A DNA stretch of 20,315 nt from Planctomycetota bacterium. GTDB lineage: Bacteria; Planctomycetota; PUPC01; JACPCR01. Position numbers and translations under genes: made by a program. Numbering within the stretch: position 1 is the first letter of the stretch; the number at the start of each line of letters is the position of its first letter. A model generated the notes under the pieces. It saw only the letters and a list, made by a program, of their open reading frames with translations. It made no database searches and was not told the DNA's origin. This document shows positions 13,203-20,315 of this stretch, in pieces. The DNA lies in the NCBI GenBank assembly GCA_030740295.1, contig JASLXP010001259.1, positions 1 to 20,315 of the forward strand, read 5' to 3'.

Positions 13203-14327
13203 TCAGCGGAGTGGGAGCCTTTCAACAACGGACAGACCGAACCCTTCGATACCGAAAATCTTCTGTCTGGAATTGGTGAGCACTCGAAGCTGTTTAAGCC
13301 CGAGCGCATTCAGAATCTGCGACCCCAGACCAAAGTCACGGCGATCCGGCCGCGTCGCTGGTGAGCGCGAAGATGTGGCATGGGGATGGACCACTTCTTC
13401 GATGCGGGTCGGGTGGCGTCTCAGCAGGACAATTGCGCCCGTGCCCTCTTTGTCGATACGGGTCTGGGCCTGTGCGAGCGTCTTACCACACGAACAGAAT
13501 TGCGTGCCGAACGCGCAGCCCGGCAGGCATTCCGGCTGCACGCGAACCATGACAGGTCCAGCCCTGGGGATCGCTCTGCCAAATCGATCCAGGTCCCCCA
13601 CTCCTCCCTTACACAGGGCGAGATGCGGCTCGGGATTCTGCATACTTCGAAAGGCAATCAGCCTGAAATCGCCATGAACGGTCGGCATCTCTACGTCTTC
13701 GAGGCGTTCGATGGTCTCTTCGTGGCCCAGCCGGAACTCGATGATATCGGCGATTGTGCACATCTTGAGTTTATGTTTGCTGCCGAACCGTTTGAGCTGG
13801 TTCAGCCGCATCTGCTCGCCCCTGGTATCGAGCACGTCGCACATGACACCCGATGGTGCCAGATCGGCCAAGCGCGCCAGGTCCATGCTGCCTTCAGTTT
13901 TGCCGGCTCGAATCAGCACGCCCCCCGTGCGTGCGCGCAATGGCAGCACGTGTCCCGGCCGCACCAGATCGGATGCCTTACATCCAGGATCGATGGCTGC
14001 CAGGATGGTCTCAGCGCGGCTCTTGACGCTGATGCCGGGGCCCTGAATGCCCCTTGCATCGATAGATACGGTGAACGCTTTCTGGAGAGGGAATTCGGGA
14101 TCGCACGCCTGAATCTCGAGCTGCAGGTCTTCACACACCTTCGCCGGCAGTGACAGACGGATCAGGCCCCTGGCCTGCAAGGCCATGAAATTAAGCGTCT
14201 TTGCTGTAACTTTTTCCGCCGCGCAAATGATGTCACCCAGACTGTCAGGCTCCCGGCTGTCGAGGAGCAGGGCCATCCCGCCCCTTCGCAGCTCCTTCAG
14301 TATTTCCGGAACCGAAGCAAAAGGCAT
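13203..14327 (-). CDS. Degenerate RibBA paralogue (probable pseudoenzyme or new function)
   Basis: A 374-residue protein paralogous to the next gene along its whole length, but worn down in both halves. In the DHBP-synthase-like half the acid loop reads DSREPDSLGD (no Arg37, Glu38 or Glu40 equivalents), the HTE motif is AGKTEG (Lys143), and the LCEL Glu is Asp164; RPGHVLPLRAR is kept. In the cyclohydrolase half the three zinc cysteines remain (ECLPGCAFGTQFCSCG; 267, 278, 280). The RQEGRGIGL...RAYxLQ loop with the catalytic Tyr is replaced by a shorter unrelated stretch (RRHPTRIEEVVHPHATSS), while DRRDFGLGSQIL and the following strand survive. The C-terminal GTP-site tail is missing. The frame is fully open and coding-like, so it is kept under selection, not a fresh pseudogene. 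No Shine-Dalgarno is seen before 14327. A 123-bp gap separates it from the upstream nitrilase gene. Confidence 0.85.
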   Translation of the reverse strand: MPFASVPEILKELRRGGMALLLDSREPDSLGDIICAAEKVTAKTLNFMALQARGLIRLSLPAKVCEDLQLEIQACDPEFPLQKAFTVSIDARGIQGPGISVKSRAETILAAIDPGCKASDLVRPGHVLPLRARTGGVLIRAGKTEGSMDLARLADLAPSGVMCDVLDTRGEQMRLNQLKRFGSKHKLKMCTIADIIEFRLGHEETIERLEDVEMPTVHGDFRLIAFRSMQNPEPHLALCKGGVGDLDRFGRAIPRAGPVMVRVQPECLPGCAFGTQFCSCGKTLAQAQTRIDKEGTGAIVLLRRHPTRIEEVVHPHATSSRSPATRPDRRDFGLGSQILNALGLKQLRVLTNSRQKIFGIEGFGLSVVERLPLR

Positions 14328-14450
14328 TTAGATGCAGTTGAAAGTGAAGTTCCTGTTGCGAGCGGCGGATCTTATCCAGCGAGTGTCTTCTTGCACCAAG
14401 GAAGAATGTTCGAAGGCTGGAATCCGTGATCAGAAACCATCAACCATTCA

Positions 14451-15263
14451 TCAACACCGAATTGGCGACCTGCCGATTTCAAATTCCGGGATGTGGAGCG
14501 AGAGCGGCTTCTTGAGTTCGGCGAAGACCATCTTTTCGGAACGGGTCTTCTGGGTCGTGCGCGCCACCGCCTGACCGAGAGGATCGACGACCAGGGCGCC
14601 GCTCCCATACTGGGCCGTGCCCTTTGGAGAGGGTGTATCCCCCGCGGAATTATGGATGAGGATGTAGGACCTTGCGGCAATGGCTCGCGGGGCGAAGTAG
14701 GTCAGCTTGCCCCGTGTCCACTCCTCCGCGTCGCGGCCAAGCCCGAGGGTATTGCCATGCGGGTGATGAATCAGGTCCACCTTCTTCTTGATCATCGCCT
14801 GGAGAGTGTCTTCATGCCTGCCATCGAAGCAGATGTTGATACCCATCCGAAATCCATCGATTTCGAACACCGGGAATGATTTTCCAGGAGAGAAACCGGC
14901 CGCCTCCTCGCCGCCGGTTGGGTGGTACTTGCGAAACTTGCCGAGGTAACCGGCCGGCCCGACGACGGCCTGTGCAATGTGGAAAACTCGTCCTGCTTTT
15001 TCCGCGAGTCCCGCTGAAATATAAACGTCATTCGCTGCGGCGATCTCATGCAGTCTGTCAGTGATGGGGCCGGGGATCTTCTGTGCGGCATTCAGAATCT
15101 CCGGCTCGAGGGTGTAGCTGGTGATGGCCAGCTCCGGGAAGCAGACGAGCCGCGCGCTGCGGCCCGCCGCCCGTCGTGTGAGCTTTTCGAAATGATTGAG
15201 ATTTGCTTCTACATCACAGAAACGGCTTTTCGAAGATATGACCGCGACTTTCAGGCTTTGCAT
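14451..15263 (-). CDS. Carbon-nitrogen hydrolase (nitrilase superfamily)
   Basis: A 270-residue amidase-type enzyme with the Glu-Lys-Cys triad of the superfamily: Glu44 in CFPELAIT, Lys112 in LGKFRKYHP and Cys145 in INICFDGRHED. These cytoplasmic alpha-beta-beta-alpha enzymes hydrolyse amides, carbamoyl compounds or nitriles. The GKFRK and ICFDGR forms are closer to the amidase/N-carbamoyl hydrolase branches than to true nitrilases, but the substrate cannot be told. Length is normal for a single-domain member. The start at 15263 is supported by GGAG six bases upstream, inside the spacer after the prsW stop (12 bp). Its place between prsW and the two ribBA genes suggests co-transcription. An amide substrate linked to pterin or flavin metabolism is an attractive but unproven idea. 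Confidence 0.93.
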   Translation of the reverse strand: MQSLKVAVISSKSRFCDVEANLNHFEKLTRRAAGRSARLVCFPELAITSYTLEPEILNAAQKIPGPITDRLHEIAAANDVYISAGLAEKAGRVFHIAQAVVGPAGYLGKFRKYHPTGGEEAAGFSPGKSFPVFEIDGFRMGINICFDGRHEDTLQAMIKKKVDLIHHPHGNTLGLGRDAEEWTRGKLTYFAPRAIAARSYILIHNSAGDTPSPKGTAQYGSGALVVDPLGQAVARTTQKTRSEKMVFAELKKPLSLHIPEFEIGRSPIRC

Positions 15264-15275
15264 GGCTGTCTCCAG

Positions 15276-16828
15276 TTATCTGCCGCTGAATCCCATCACC
15301 TGCATCATGTTCCGCTTTTGCTCACTGGCTTCCCGCTCCTGGCAGAATACAAAAAGGATAAAGCTCACAACACCGGTGACCAGGGCCCATCCGACCATAT
15401 CCATTTTCAGAAGGGTGTCGTACAAGCCGTGCAGAATCATTGGAATGAAGATCGCGGGAAATACCGCTTTTACCCAGTCCCCCCAATCCATTTCACCGAC
15501 AAAGTAGTCTTTTCGTCTCCAGGTCAGAATGCCCGCGGCGCCCGCCCAGGCACAATGCATGGCAACGCATGAAATGAACCGCACCAGGTAAATGCCTTCT
15601 GTCTCGGCACCATTGTAATAGCGGGAGCAGTAAACGATGCCTTCCGAAACACCGAATCCAGCGCCGCTCACCAGACCCCACAGGCATGCGTCACGCCAGG
15701 ACATGTTCCGGTCTTCTCTGATCATTATGAGCAGCGGCATCAGCTTGGTCAGTTCTTCCAGTAATCCAACACCGGCGGTATAGCCAAGGAAGCTCAGCAC
15801 AAAGCCGTTGGAAGGGTCATCGGCCGCGGCATAAGAGACGCGATGGCGATCAGAATCAGCCAGAGGAGAACGAGGATGCCGCGGCCGCGCATGCGGAAGC
15901 TTGTGGCCATGCCGGACAACCACTGCAACGCCAGAAGCATGAACACACCGATCGTGCCCGTCAGCACACCCACCATAAAAAGCGATACTGGCTTGGCGTC
16001 ATTGCGGGGGTAGGCAAAACAGAAATAGAGCAGGAACACGAGCGCGGCCACCGCTCCCAAACCCCAATGAGCCCATGTTTCCTCAGATAAGAAAGGCTCA
16101 GGTTCTGTTTGGAGGCCGGAGTAAATCTTCATCAACTGTGCTTCCAAGGCATTCAACGCTATGGCTTGCCGCAACGGCTCGGCATCCTTCATTTTACCTT
16201 CTAACTCTTTCAGAAAGCCCACTGCTTCATCATCCCCGAAGGCATTCGCATAAAAGAGCATTCGCTCCATCGCGCCGCCCTGCTCCTCGAGGCTTTCCCA
16301 TTTCTCCTTCAGAGATTCATCCTCCTCGAGCCTGCTCTCGAGTTGTTCCCGAAACGCTTTCTCGACAGTTTCGAAGGGGATCTTCTCCTTCTGCCCCCAG
16401 AAGGAATACCAGATGAGAGGAATCAACGTAAAAAGAAATGCCCATCTGAAAAAACGAAAGCCGGTCTTATGCGCGGCTGCCAACGTGTCTTCCATCGCAA
16501 TCATCTCTGCCGCCCGAGATTTGGAATCCTGTTGGGGCCGAAACCCACTCGATCCTATAGTTGGCGTGCTTTTGGTGGGCGGGGGCTGCTCGACTGGTGG
16601 GGGTTGCTCGTCCGGTGGGGAAGGCTCAGGCGGCGCACTTTCAGCGGGCGGAGGCTGCGCGGCCGGAGAAGGCTCAGGTGGCGGCGGGCTCTCGGCCGAT
16701 GGGGTAACGCTGTCCTTTACCAGGTTGATGCTGTCGCAGCCTGCGCAGCGATACTTGTCGCCAGCGAAACTGGCCGGTGCCTTGAGTTGCTTGCCGCACG
16801 ACGGGCAAGTCAGAAGCATACTGTCCAT
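15276..16828 (-). pseudogene. PrsW family intramembrane protease with zinc ribbon, frameshifted
   Basis: Two overlapping frames make up one gene. From ATG 16828 come a zinc ribbon (CPSC and CAGC; Cys8, 11, 28, 31), a Pro/Glu-rich linker (~45-88), a first membrane helix (FFRWAFLFTLIPLIWYSFW), an acidic helical region, then three more hydrophobic helices ending LVLLWLILIAIA near 15842. The second frame continues directly with YAAADDPSNGFVLSFLGYTA and holds the PrsW catalytic motifs: EELTK (EExxK), FGVSEGIVY, the MHCAWAG His and HGLYD. It stops at 15276. PrsW proteins are membrane metalloproteases known from anti-sigma factor cleavage in Bacillus. The switch (15836-15844) is a -1 shift, as if one base were missing; there is no slippery heptamer. 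Without the shift the first frame ends 15 residues later and loses all catalytic residues. A base-calling error, a natural mutation or a mixed population are all possible. Confidence 0.8.
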
Positions 16829-17132
16829 TGAGGCGCCTCACGCCATCGTTTGAAAACCGATAGCGGACAGGTAAGGGCAACTGGATGACGTGTCAAGGTC
16901 AAAGTGTGTCAATCAGCGCGCAGCCATCGACGCCCCCTTTGCTACGACCTTCCTGTGATTCCTGCGAGGTCCTGATGCACAGCCTGTCGCTCTCCTTTGG
17001 GTGGTGAAGCACGTCCATGTCATCAAGGGCATCCCACCAAGATGATGGCTGTCTATAGCCATTCGCTTGATTCCGACCAGCCCTGTCGTGAGTTAATATC
17101 ATCTCCCTTCCATGACCGATGAGAGCAAGGAA
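16829..17132. other. Divergent intergenic region without a gene
   Basis: These 304 bp separate the prsW gene from the polysaccharide-lyase-like gene. Minus-strand frames here (for example 16899-17162) have no family resemblance and cross the start of the next gene. Apart from a possible weak promoter near 17071-17099 nothing definite is visible. Confidence 0.5.
17071..17099 (+). promoter_or_regulatory. Possible weak sigma-70-like promoter
   Basis: TTCCGA (17071-17076) and TAATAT (17094-17099) are 17 bp apart, 33 bp before the ATG at 17133. Both boxes match the consensus poorly; only the spacing and the AT-rich -10 area speak for it. Confidence 0.18.
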
Positions 17133-20100
17133 ATGAAAACAAGTCACCCGTTCACCAAACATCCATTAGCCCTTTCGGCTCTGCTGGTGTCGTTCTCTTT
17201 AGCCGCAGCACAGGACGCATCCCGCTTCCACAACGTCCGGCAGATACCACTGACAACTTTTGAAAAGAGTGAGGCCAGCCCGGCCTCGGTGGCTGCGCCT
17301 TTGGTCAAGACGGCACCGGTCCTTGATGGCGTGCTCGATGACGATTGCTGGAAGCGATCAGGAATCGCCGCCCCGTTCCTCAAGTGCGATGACAGCATTC
17401 CAATAGACATCCCTGGAGACGTGCCGACTGAAGTGCTCGTCTGCCGGGATGCTGCGAATCTGTATCTCGGCTGGAAGCTGACCGGTGAGCCGGCAAGAAA
17501 ACAGGCAGAGCGATTCAAAGCGGGCGGAGCGCACAACCATCGTCTGCCACGGGCCCTGGCGATCCTCCAGCCCATCGGCGCGGACAACTGGTACGGCTTT
17601 TACTTCAATCCCGGTGGGGGATGCTCGTCCCGCTCACAGCGGGAGGCCTTCAAATACGAGGCGAAGTTCACCATTGCGGGAACACCGGTGAAAGACGGCG
17701 CGGTGATCGAGTTGGCCATCCCCTTCAAGAATCCTGGACTGCATGTGCCAAAGGAAAACGAGTGGTGGCGGTTCCAGCTTGGTCGCATCGACAATCACGA
17801 ATGGACCGCGTGGAGCAACAGCCGAGGCACCCAGGAAATTCCCGCGAGATACGGATACATCTTCTTCGGCTCCGTCGATGCTTTTGAAAAGACGCCGGCC
17901 CCCGTGGCGCCCAAGGTTGAGTTTTACGGTGAAAGCCGACGCTATTTCGCCGGCGAAAATACGACCCAATTCATCGCTTTCCTCCAGGGGATACCAGTCG
18001 AGGGACGGCAGATGCGCTTCGAGCTGTTCGGGCTGAAAGGCAAAAAGCGGTCGCCGGTTGACAGGCTTGATGTGGCAGACCTTAAGCATCCGAAGGTGGC
18101 TTTGCTTTACGACCTGAAAGGGCTGGCCGCGGGAGATTACGAAATGATCGCGTCAGTGCCCGGTCGGCCGGGCAAGACACTCCGTACCGGGCGATGGGCT
18201 TTCTCAATCACCGATCAGAAAGAGAAAGTGACTCCTTTCCCGGAAGAAGGAGTAGAGATCAGAGCCCACGACCAGACTCATATGCCGAACGGTGCCTGGC
18301 CGATCTCGACCGGCGTGCCGATGCCATTTGGAAACGTCTATGACGTGAAGCAGTTGGGGCTTTTCGAGAACGGCAATCGCATCCCGGCGAATCTCGTCCC
18401 ACGTGCCACGTGGCTGCCGTCAACGGGTCTGGACGTCCCTGAAGAGAAAACTGATAACGGCGGCATCCGGTGGTTGGGCCTGAGCTTCGTCGCGAGATAC
18501 GACAACGGCATCCCTCGAGGATATGTCCTCAAGAAAGTCGCGACGGACGTCCCGCAACCGAAAAGCTCACTCAGCGTCAGCGACGGGAAGACGAGCATCC
18601 TCATCAAGACCGGACCTGCCCAGCTTTCCATCAGTAAGAGCAGCTTCGACGGCATCCACGGCGCCTGGCTCGATCTCAACAGAAACGGCCGATTCGAGAC
18701 CAACGAGCAGCTCATCCACGCGGGTGGCGGTCCTTACATCGTTGACGAAATGGATAAACGATACGACGCGCGCCATCGCACGAAGAGCGGCAACACAAAT
18801 GTCGTGGTGTCTATCGAGGAGCAAGGGCCGGCACGGGTCGTTGTCGCTGCGAAGGGATGGTACCACACGAGCAAAGGCGAGCCGCTCTGCATCTACCACA
18901 CGCGCATCATCGCGTTCGCGGGTCTGCCATTTTTCAGGGTCAGGCACCGCACCATCGTCACCTATGATACCCAGACCAACAAACTCGCCGATTCCGCTTT
19001 CGTGCTGCCGGCGCCGCCTCCGACCTGGGCCTACTTCGGCGCGGACAACGGCCAACAGAGGGTCAAAATTCAACGGGACGCTGTGCACTGGTCTTCATCA
19101 CTTCATCAAGACCGGCACAACCACTTCCGCATGATTTATGACTCGATGGGCATGCAGGACGGCAAGCGCGCGGTGGTAACGGAGATCGGCAAAGAAGGGA
19201 ATCGTTCCGACGGGAGCATTCACCTCTACACCTCCCGCGATTACAGGGGCGTCTTCGTCACTCTCAGAGATGTCTGGCAGAAATTCCCCAAAGAGCTGGA
19301 AGTCAACAGCAAGGGCATCGCCGTCCATTTTTGGCCCCTGCACGGCGAGGACACTTTCTCTGACCAGGAAGAGCTCGAACGTCGAAACATCCACAAGCTC
19401 AAATGGGCGCACGAGGGCAAATACCTCGATCTCCAGATTCCATCCAAGTATCGCGAACGCCTTCACGAAATCTGCAAGACCGACTGGTTCGCCCTCAGGG
19501 AGAGCGTGGAGGTGGGTTACGGCTCGAACGGCGTGGGCACAGCCATCTCCAACGAGTTTGTCGTGCACCTCAACGATCCAAATGCGGAAGTCCAGTCCCC
19601 AACGCCGGCTCTCGTTCAGCAGGACCCGCACGCCCTGCCGGACCCGGCGTATGCCTGCGCCACCAACGCCCTGGAAAAGATCCATCACAAAGACGAAGTG
19701 CGCTTCGCGCAGTTGGAGCGCCTGGTCGAAAAAGGCTACCTGGCTATGACTCGTTTCTTCAGCAACACCAACGAGTGGGGAATGTGGAACTATGCGGACC
19801 TTCACACTTATCCGAAGCCACACTATGGCTACCCGAACCTTCACCGGGTCTGGCTTGCCTCCCACTATCGGAACGTGCAGACCGCATGGCTCATGTACTT
19901 CCGAAGCGGGTCGCCCGGCTGGCTGGCCTGGGCCCGCGCTTACAGCGACCACTTTATGAACGTTGATACGTGCCACTACGACGATCCGGAAAACCCAATC
20001 ATCGGCACTGACCCGGAAGGAAAACGCACGCTGGGCTACGTCATCAAGATGGCCGGCGCCATGATGCACTGCAAAGGCTTCGCTCACTGGACAAGCGACC

Positions 20101-20315
20101 TGAACGTCGCCACCCACAACATCGATCCCGATGCGTTCCTCTGGAACTACTACATCATGGGAGACTATGCAGCGAAGGACACCTACGAGCTCTGGGCAGG
20201 CGCGTTCGACCGGGTCTCAGTGCCTTATGCGGCCGACCGGGAAACGAACAATTCGCTGGGTGCCCTGCTCGCCCTCTACAAGCACTCCTGGGATCCGCAG
20301 TTGCTGATTCACATC
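17133..20315 (+). CDS. Secreted CBM9-like / PcRGLX-like (PL26-type) protein, partial
   Basis: One frame stays open for 1061 codons to the window edge. The start gives a Sec signal peptide (MKTSHPFTKH, then LALSALLVSFSLAAA, cut near Ala26) with AAGG just upstream; ATG 17112 is an in-frame alternative. Residues ~52-250 resemble a family 9 carbohydrate-binding (DOMON-like) domain, with its hallmark APVLDGVLDDDCWKRSG. From ~374 comes a RIFT-barrel-like domain (HMPNGAWPISTGVPMPFGNV, RWLGLSF), then a beta-sandwich region (to ~800), then a helical domain from ~843 (FSNTNEWGMWNY, HYGYPNLHRVWLASHY, then CKGFAHW) like the alpha/alpha toroid of the PcRGLX/YetA group. Known members of that group include exo-acting rhamnogalacturonan lyases of family PL26 (family knowledge). 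Role inferred: surface or periplasmic breakdown of pectin-like or algal acidic polysaccharide. The substrate is open. Antisense frames inside it, such as 19098-20117, are shadows. Confidence 0.85.
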   Translation, partial: MKTSHPFTKHPLALSALLVSFSLAAAQDASRFHNVRQIPLTTFEKSEASPASVAAPLVKTAPVLDGVLDDDCWKRSGIAAPFLKCDDSIPIDIPGDVPTEVLVCRDAANLYLGWKLTGEPARKQAERFKAGGAHNHRLPRALAILQPIGADNWYGFYFNPGGGCSSRSQREAFKYEAKFTIAGTPVKDGAVIELAIPFKNPGLHVPKENEWWRFQLGRIDNHEWTAWSNSRGTQEIPARYGYIFFGSVDAFEKTPAPVAPKVEFYGESRRYFAGENTTQFIAFLQGIPVEGRQMRFELFGLKGKKRSPVDRLDVADLKHPKVALLYDLKGLAAGDYEMIASVPGRPGKTLRTGRWAFSITDQKEKVTPFPEEGVEIRAHDQTHMPNGAWPISTGVPMPFGNVYDVKQLGLFENGNRIPANLVPRATWLPSTGLDVPEEKTDNGGIRWLGLSFVARYDNGIPRGYVLKKVATDVPQPKSSLSVSDGKTSILIKTGPAQLSISKSSFDGIHGAWLDLNRNGRFETNEQLIHAGGGPYIVDEMDKRYDARHRTKSGNTNVVVSIEEQGPARVVVAAKGWYHTSKGEPLCIYHTRIIAFAGLPFFRVRHRTIVTYDTQTNKLADSAFVLPAPPPTWAYFGADNGQQRVKIQRDAVHWSSSLHQDRHNHFRMIYDSMGMQDGKRAVVTEIGKEGNRSDGSIHLYTSRDYRGVFVTLRDVWQKFPKELEVNSKGIAVHFWPLHGEDTFSDQEELERRNIHKLKWAHEGKYLDLQIPSKYRERLHEICKTDWFALRESVEVGYGSNGVGTAISNEFVVHLNDPNAEVQSPTPALVQQDPHALPDPAYACATNALEKIHHKDEVRFAQLERLVEKGYLAMTRFFSNTNEWGMWNYADLHTYPKPHYGYPNLHRVWLASHYRNVQTAWLMYFRSGSPGWLAWARAYSDHFMNVDTCHYDDPENPIIGTDPEGKRTLGYVIKMAGAMMHCKGFAHWTSDLNVATHNIDPDAFLWNYYIMGDYAAKDTYELWAGAFDRVSVPYAADRETNNSLGALLALYKHSWDPQLLIHI

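Noticed and set aside
12805..14153. Long plus-strand frames (290 and 257 codons) opposite the ribBA genes
   Set aside because: These are GC-driven antisense shadows of two clearly coding genes.
15830..15845. Programmed -1 frameshift in prsW
   Set aside because: No slippery X XXY YYZ heptamer is present at the junction, and a downstream stimulator was not apparent; mutation or base error is simpler.
19098..20117. 339-codon minus-strand frame near the right edge
   Set aside because: It is the antisense of the open, motif-bearing plus-strand gene; its Val/Ala/His-rich make-up is typical of a shadow frame.
1..20315. CRISPR arrays, tRNA or rRNA genes, transposases, phage genes
   Set aside because: No regularly spaced direct repeats, cloverleaf-like segments, rRNA stretches or recombinase/transposase motifs were seen on reading both strands.

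Overview
The window reads as a bacterial chromosome segment of moderately high GC, from a Gram-negative heterotroph. The best guess is the PVC group (Planctomycetes, Verrucomicrobia, Lentisphaerae) or a neighbouring candidate phylum. This rests on gene style only: an N-terminal CPxCG...CxxC zinc ribbon on a membrane protein, a Gfo/Idh/MocA oxidoreductase, a TPR-PhoD secreted phosphatase, a large secreted CBM9-like plus rhamnogalacturonan-lyase-like protein, an M81 peptidase, and many palindromic intergenic repeats. No rRNA, tRNA, CRISPR array or transposase is visible.

Layout. (1) 1-3522: the end of a TRAP-transporter large permease, a convergent trpE, and a divergent M81 (MlrC-like) metallopeptidase with a nested palindrome just upstream of its start. 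(2) 3523-4094: no intact gene; a 45-codon glycosidase fragment and a 52-bp imperfect palindrome. (3) 4095-7819, minus strand: a tight five-gene type II secretion/type IV pilus-like operon (two successive GspF/PilC proteins, then GspI-, GspJ- and GspK/PilX-like minor pilins) with overlapping or nearly overlapping genes. (4) 7990-8680: the broken remains of a second, paralogous copy of that operon, in which the first 146 codons of a gspF are joined out of frame to the last ~75 codons of a pilX-like gene. (5) 8681-9130: a non-coding 301-bp unit of nested inverted repeats between 15-bp direct repeats. (6) 9131-11924: divergent Gfo/Idh/MocA oxidoreductase and secreted PhoD-like phosphatase. (7) 11965-16828, minus strand, in order of transcription: zinc-ribbon PrsW protease (frameshifted), carbon-nitrogen hydrolase, a degenerate RibBA paralogue, and a second RibBA with an intact GTP cyclohydrolase II half. 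(8) 17133-20315: one uninterrupted reading frame of 1061 codons running off the window, a secreted CBM9-like/PcRGLX-like (PL26-type) protein.

How they fit together. The TRAP permease, the PL26-like protein, the oxidoreductase and the glycosidase fragment suit a life on plant or algal polysaccharides (inference). The most unusual unit is the ribBA pair. Both copies lack several residues that bind metal and substrate in canonical 3,4-dihydroxy-2-butanone-4-phosphate synthase. The upstream copy has also lost the core of its cyclohydrolase II site, so it looks like a pseudoenzyme partner or a diverged enzyme in an operon with a nitrilase-superfamily amidase.

Several starts were moved from the longest reading frame, using Shine-Dalgarno position, signal peptides or family N-termini (M81, GspI-like, second GspF, PhoD). 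The oxidoreductase keeps its longest start because that one has the good ribosome binding site.
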